DNA from: Nitriliruptorales bacterium
GTDB taxonomy: Bacteria > Actinomycetota > Nitriliruptoria > Euzebyales > Egibacteraceae
Reading direction: 5' to 3'
Length of the DNA stretch: 8,197 nt
NCBI GenBank assembly: GCA_007119305.1
Contig: SKPY01000056.1
Location: 1 to 8,197 of the forward strand
The position numbers and the translations under genes are program-made. Positions 5,387 through 8,197 of this stretch are shown in pieces (the first letter of the stretch is position 1; the number at the start of each line of letters is the position of its first letter). The notes under the pieces are model-generated. The model searched no databases. It was not told the origin of the DNA and was given only the letters and a program-made list of their open reading frames with translations.

Positions 5387-6321
5387 CCACGTCCGTCGCC
5401 GTCCTCGCCGGCGGCCTGTCGCTCGAGCGCGAGGTCAGCCTGCGCTCCGGCGGCCGGGTCGCCGAGGCGCTCGCGGACCGCGGCTACCGCGTCACCCGGC
5501 TCGACCTGGACGATCAGCTCGTGCGGACGCTCGCGGACGGCTCGTTCGACGTCGCGTTCCTGACGCTGCACGGCAAGGCCGGTGAGGACGGCACGATCCA
5601 GGGGCTGCTGGACCTGCTCGGCCTGCCCTACACCGGGCCGGGGGCCACCGCGTCCGCGCTCGCCTGGGACAAGGTCGTCTGCAAGGGGCTGTGGAGCCGT
5701 GCAGGGCTCGACACGCCCGACTGGGTGTCGCTGTCCACCGACGCGGTCAGGGACATGGGCGCGGCCCGGGCTCTGGACCGCATCGTCGACCGGCTCGGGC
5801 TGCCACTGGTCGTGAAGCCCGCCCAGGGCGGCGCCTCGATGGGGGTCCGGCGGGTCGAGCGGGCCGAAGACCTGCCGGCTGCGCTGGTCGCCAGCTACAG
5901 CTACCACGAGGTCGTGATCGTGGAGCAGTTCATCGCCGGCGCCGACGTGGCGGTGGCGCTCGTCGACGGGCGGCCGCTGCCCGCCGTCGAAGCCGTGCCC
6001 AAGGAAGGCAGCTACGACTTCGCCGCCCGCTACACGCCCGGAGCCACCGAGTTCTTCGTCCCCGCCCGCTTCGACGAGGCCACGCTGTCGCGCTGCGCGG
6101 CGGCAGCGGTGGCGGCCTACCAGCAGGTCGGCGGCCGCCGGCTCGCGCGGGCGGACCTCATCGTGGGGGCGGACGGGCGCCCGTGGCTGCTCGAGCTCGA
6201 CACCTGCCCGGGCATGACCGAGACCTCGCTGCTGCCGCTCGCCGCGAGCGCGGAAGGCTGGAGCTTCGGCGCGCTGTGCGAGCGGCTCGTCGCGAGCGCG
6301 CTGGAGGGCAGCACCGCGTAG
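5383..6321 (+). CDS. D-alanine-D-alanine ligase-like ATP-grasp enzyme
   Basis: A 312-residue protein, the usual length for Ddl enzymes, which join two D-alanines with ATP for peptidoglycan precursors. The N-terminal motif GGLSLEREVSLRSG contains Glu15, followed by LHGKAGEDG and YTGPGATASALAWDK. The ATP-grasp part is VVKPAQGGASMG (144-154), VIVEQFI, DFAARY (212-217) and LLELDTCPGMTETSL (269-283). Compared with E. coli DdlB, Glu15, Tyr216, Arg255, Asp257, Glu270, Gly276 and Ser281 have clear counterparts. The triad Ser150 is Ala151, Lys215 is Arg216, and the metal ligand Asn272 is Asp273. These changes leave open a different substrate, so I give no symbol. The start is GTG 5383, overlapping the aminotransferase stop by four bases, with GGGAGG at 5370-5375. 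It is likely expressed only with the aminotransferase. Confidence 0.85.
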   Translation: MTTSVAVLAGGLSLEREVSLRSGGRVAEALADRGYRVTRLDLDDQLVRTLADGSFDVAFLTLHGKAGEDGTIQGLLDLLGLPYTGPGATASALAWDKVVCKGLWSRAGLDTPDWVSLSTDAVRDMGAARALDRIVDRLGLPLVVKPAQGGASMGVRRVERAEDLPAALVASYSYHEVVIVEQFIAGADVAVALVDGRPLPAVEAVPKEGSYDFAARYTPGATEFFVPARFDEATLSRCAAAAVAAYQQVGGRRLARADLIVGADGRPWLLELDTCPGMTETSLLPLAASAEGWSFGALCERLVASALEGSTA

Positions 6322-6412
6322 AGCGTGCGCGCAACGCACGCTGCGCGGGCTACGCTGCGGCGCGCACAACCAGTCGCGCGTAGGACGTGCGCGCAACGCA
6401 CGCTACGGGGGC
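6316..6412 (+). repeat. Paired hairpin repeats between ligase gene and parB
   Basis: Two copies of a 35-base unit start at 6316 and 6378 (31 of 35 match). Each contains CGTGCGCGCAACGCACGCT. Copy one folds as AGCGTGCG (6322-6329), loop CGCAA, CGCACGCT (6335-6342), extended by GCGTAG (6316-6321) with CTACGC (6350-6355). Copy two has a six-pair core (6386-6391 with 6397-6402) extended by CGTAG/CTACG. The units fill the gap where ddl-like and parB transcripts converge, so a bidirectional terminator role is plausible, though there is no T run. Copy one overlaps the ligase stop codon. Confidence 0.7.
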
Positions 6413-6443
6413 GTGGCCGCGCAGGCAGCCCACCCGTGCGCGC

Positions 6444-7346
6444 TCAGGCCTCCTCGGTGGCGAGGTTCTGCCCGCTGCCCCGGCCCAGGATCTCGAGCAG
6501 GCGTTGCAGGTCCGCGGCGCCGGCGTAGTCGATCACGATGCGCCCGCGCCGGCTGCTGCCCTTGATCTCGACCTTCGTGCCGAGCGCGTCGCCCACGCGC
6601 TCGGCGAGCCCGGTGTAGGGCGCCGGCCGGCGCCGCCGTGCCCGCGTGGCGAGGTCGGCCAACGCACCATCGGCGTCCGTGGGGGCGGCCAGCAGCCGCT
6701 GCACCAGCGCCTCCGTGGCGCGCACCGACAAGCCCTCGGCGACCACCCGCCGGCCGATGCGTTCCTGCTGCTCGGCGCTGTCGAGCGCGAGCAGGGCGCG
6801 CGCATGGCCGGCGCTGAGCGTCCCGGCGGCCACGAGCTGCTGGAGCGCGGCGGGCAACGCGAGCAGCCGCAGGCTGTTGGAGATGGCCGACCGGGACTTC
6901 CCCAGCCGCTGCGCGAGCTGCTCGTGGGTGAACCCGAAGTCGTCGAGCAGCTGCTGGAACGCCGCGGCTTCTTCGAGCGGGGTGAGATCGCTGCGGTGGA
7001 TGTTCTCCACCAGCGCCTCGGTGAGCAGCCGGTCGTCGTCGGTCTGGCGCACCAGCGCCGGGATCTCGTCGAGGCGCGCCATCTGCGCCGCCCGGAAGCG
7101 GCGCTCGCCGGCGATGAGCTCGTAGCGGCCCCTGGCGGCGGGGCGCACGAGCACCGGCTGGAGCACCCCGAACTCCCGGATCGACGCCGCGAGCTCGGCG
7201 AGCGCAGCCTCGTCGAACGCCTCGCGGGGCTGGCGCGGGTTCGGGACGATCGAGTTCAGGTTGAGGTTGAGGAAGCCGTTCTGGCCGCTGCCGGCGTCCG
7301 GCAGCAGGGCGCTCAAGCCCCGACCCAACCCTCCTTGGCGACTCAC
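6444..7346 (-). CDS. parB: Chromosome partitioning protein ParB
   Basis: A 300-residue ParB/Spo0J. The N-terminal LGRGLSALLPD (7-17) is the segment that stimulates ParA ATPase. The CTP-binding ParB/sulfiredoxin-like domain spans about 28-125, with the box VLQPVLVRP (61-69), the arginine-rich GERRFRAA (80-87) and ENIHRSDLTPLEEAAAF. A helix-turn-helix follows (HEQLAQRLGKSRSAISNSLRLLAL, about 141-164), which reads parS. A basic linker (RARRRR, 235-240) precedes the C-terminal dimerisation domain. ParB loads as a CTP-dependent clamp at parS near oriC and recruits SMC. The GTG start at 7346 has AAGGAG seven bases upstream and overlaps the parA stop (GTGA), so it is coupled to parA. The upstream open frame to 7706 is the shadow of parA. 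Confidence 0.97.
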   Translation of the reverse strand: MSRQGGLGRGLSALLPDAGSGQNGFLNLNLNSIVPNPRQPREAFDEAALAELAASIREFGVLQPVLVRPAARGRYELIAGERRFRAAQMARLDEIPALVRQTDDDRLLTEALVENIHRSDLTPLEEAAAFQQLLDDFGFTHEQLAQRLGKSRSAISNSLRLLALPAALQQLVAAGTLSAGHARALLALDSAEQQERIGRRVVAEGLSVRATEALVQRLLAAPTDADGALADLATRARRRRPAPYTGLAERVGDALGTKVEIKGSSRRGRIVIDYAGAADLQRLLEILGRGSGQNLATEEA

Positions 7347-8194
7347 GTGACGACTCCTTCCTCGACAAGGGATGGCGGCAGGTGTGCAGCTGCGAGGCGT
7401 TCGAGCAGCTCCCGGGCCAGGCGTCGGTAGGCCATCGCCCCCCGGGAGCCCGAATCGAACACGGTGATCGGCTCCCCGAACCCGGGCGCCTCCGCGAGGC
7501 GGACCGAGCGCGGGATCCTCGTCCGGAAGACCTTGTCGCCGAAGTGGGTGCGCACTTCGTCCACGACCTGCTGGCTGAGGCGCGTGCGCCCGTCGAGCAT
7601 CGTGAGCACGAAGCCGATGATGCTCAGGTCCGCGTTCAGGTTCGCGCGCACGATGTCGGCGTTGCGCCGCAGCGCGCCGAGGCCCTCGAGGGCGTAGTAC
7701 TCGCACTGGATGGGCACGAGCAGCCCCGTGGCCGCGGTCAGGGCGTTGACCGTGAGCAGGCCCAGGCTCGGCGGGCAGTCGACGATCACGAGGTCGAAAT
7801 CGCCACGCACCACCGCGAGCTCGCGCTGCAGCCGCTGCTCACGGCTGAAGGCGCTCACGAGCTCGATCTCGGCACCGGCGAGGTCGATCGTGGCGGGGGC
7901 GAGCGCCAGGTTGGGCACCGCCGCGGCCCGCACGACGTCCGCCAGGCTGCACGCCCCGATGAGCGCGTCGTAGACCGACCGGTCGTCGGGTCCCGGCCGC
8001 AGGCCGAGGCCGGAGCTGGCGTTGCCCTGCGGGTCAAGGTCGACGAGCAGCACGCGCACGCCGGTCTCGGCGATCGCCGCGGCGAGGCTGACGGCGGTGG
8101 TGGTCTTGCCCACGCCGCCCTTCTGGTTCGCGATCGCAAGGACCGGCGCGGGGCGGCGCTCGGCTGGCGCCTGCGCGTCGAGCGCGGCGCTCAC
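7343..8194 (-). CDS. parA: Chromosome partitioning ATPase ParA (start at window edge)
   Basis: A 283-residue Soj/ParA ATPase. The deviant Walker A motif NQKGGVGKTT holds signature Lys25 and Lys30, Walker A' is DLDPQGNAS (52-60), and Walker B is IVDCPPSLG (137-145, Asp139). The C-terminal RSVRLAEAPGFGEPI (229-243) has the basic residues linked to nucleoid binding and the usual Soj ending. ATP-bound dimers coat the nucleoid, and ParB releases them by triggering hydrolysis, moving the origin. The GTG taken as the start (8194) leaves only three bases upstream, so an earlier start and the Shine-Dalgarno sequence cannot be assessed. The length suits the family and the N-terminal 16 residues are Ala/Pro-rich. 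It overlaps parB by four bases, the ordinary arrangement. Confidence 0.96.
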   Translation of the reverse strand: MSAALDAQAPAERRPAPVLAIANQKGGVGKTTTAVSLAAAIAETGVRVLLVDLDPQGNASSGLGLRPGPDDRSVYDALIGACSLADVVRAAAVPNLALAPATIDLAGAEIELVSAFSREQRLQRELAVVRGDFDLVIVDCPPSLGLLTVNALTAATGLLVPIQCEYYALEGLGALRRNADIVRANLNADLSIIGFVLTMLDGRTRLSQQVVDEVRTHFGDKVFRTRIPRSVRLAEAPGFGEPITVFDSGSRGAMAYRRLARELLERLAAAHLPPSLVEEGVVT

Positions 8195-8197
8195 GCC

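Noticed and set aside
6316..6412. CRISPR-like array
   Set aside because: Only two copies with one 27-base spacer, imperfect repeats, and no cas genes; convergent-gene hairpins explain it better.
6387..7430. A 347-codon plus-strand frame opposite parB
   Set aside because: Arg/Gly-rich shadow with no recognisable domain; parB on the other strand is clear.
7347..7706. Upstream extension of the parB frame
   Set aside because: It lies antisense-free but out of frame within parA. The GTG at 7346 has a good Shine-Dalgarno site, and the conserved LGRGLSAL segment starts right after it.

Overview
The window reads as a stretch of chromosome from a very GC-rich member of the Actinomycetota. Three things point there: the composition, the frequent GTG starts and TANNNT -10 elements, and the gene order trxB - trxA - cwlM-like - GNAT - parB - parA. 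In mycobacteria and many relatives this order lies next to oriC. The genus cannot be fixed from the sequence; a deep-branching class such as Nitriliruptoria is only a guess.

Layout. Bases 1-129 are the last 42 codons of trxB. An intact IS630-family insertion sequence (129-1275, flanked by TA duplications) sits exactly on the trxB stop codon, with its transposase on the minus strand. A 240-base leader with an extended -10 and a strong hairpin leads to trxA (1518-1844). A short repeat-containing gap and a -10 element placed for leaderless transcription lead to a CwlM-like cytoplasmic amidase homologue (1968-3086) that lacks one zinc-ligand histidine. Convergent to it, on the minus strand, is a two-gene unit: a 48-residue single-pass membrane protein (3818-3964, not previously obvious because it is short) followed by a GNAT acetyltransferase with a CxxC motif (3182-3802). 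A divergent promoter region (3965-4120) separates this unit from a plus-strand pair that overlaps by four bases: a fold-type I PLP aminotransferase (4121-5386) and a D-alanine-D-alanine ligase-like ATP-grasp enzyme (5383-6321). Convergent to that pair are parB (6444-7346) and parA (7343-8194) on the minus strand, also overlapping by four bases. parA begins at the right edge.

How the genes fit together. ParA and ParB separate replicated origins. CwlM-like protein, the ligase and possibly the aminotransferase point to control and supply of peptidoglycan precursors. Thioredoxin and its reductase form the cytoplasmic disulfide-reducing system. The neighbourhood is mostly conserved housekeeping sequence. 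The departures from the norm are the IS copy at the trxB stop codon, the degenerate amidase site, the substituted ligase active site, and imperfect two-copy direct repeats in three of the intergenic gaps. I saw no CRISPR array, tRNA, rRNA, defence system or full parS site.
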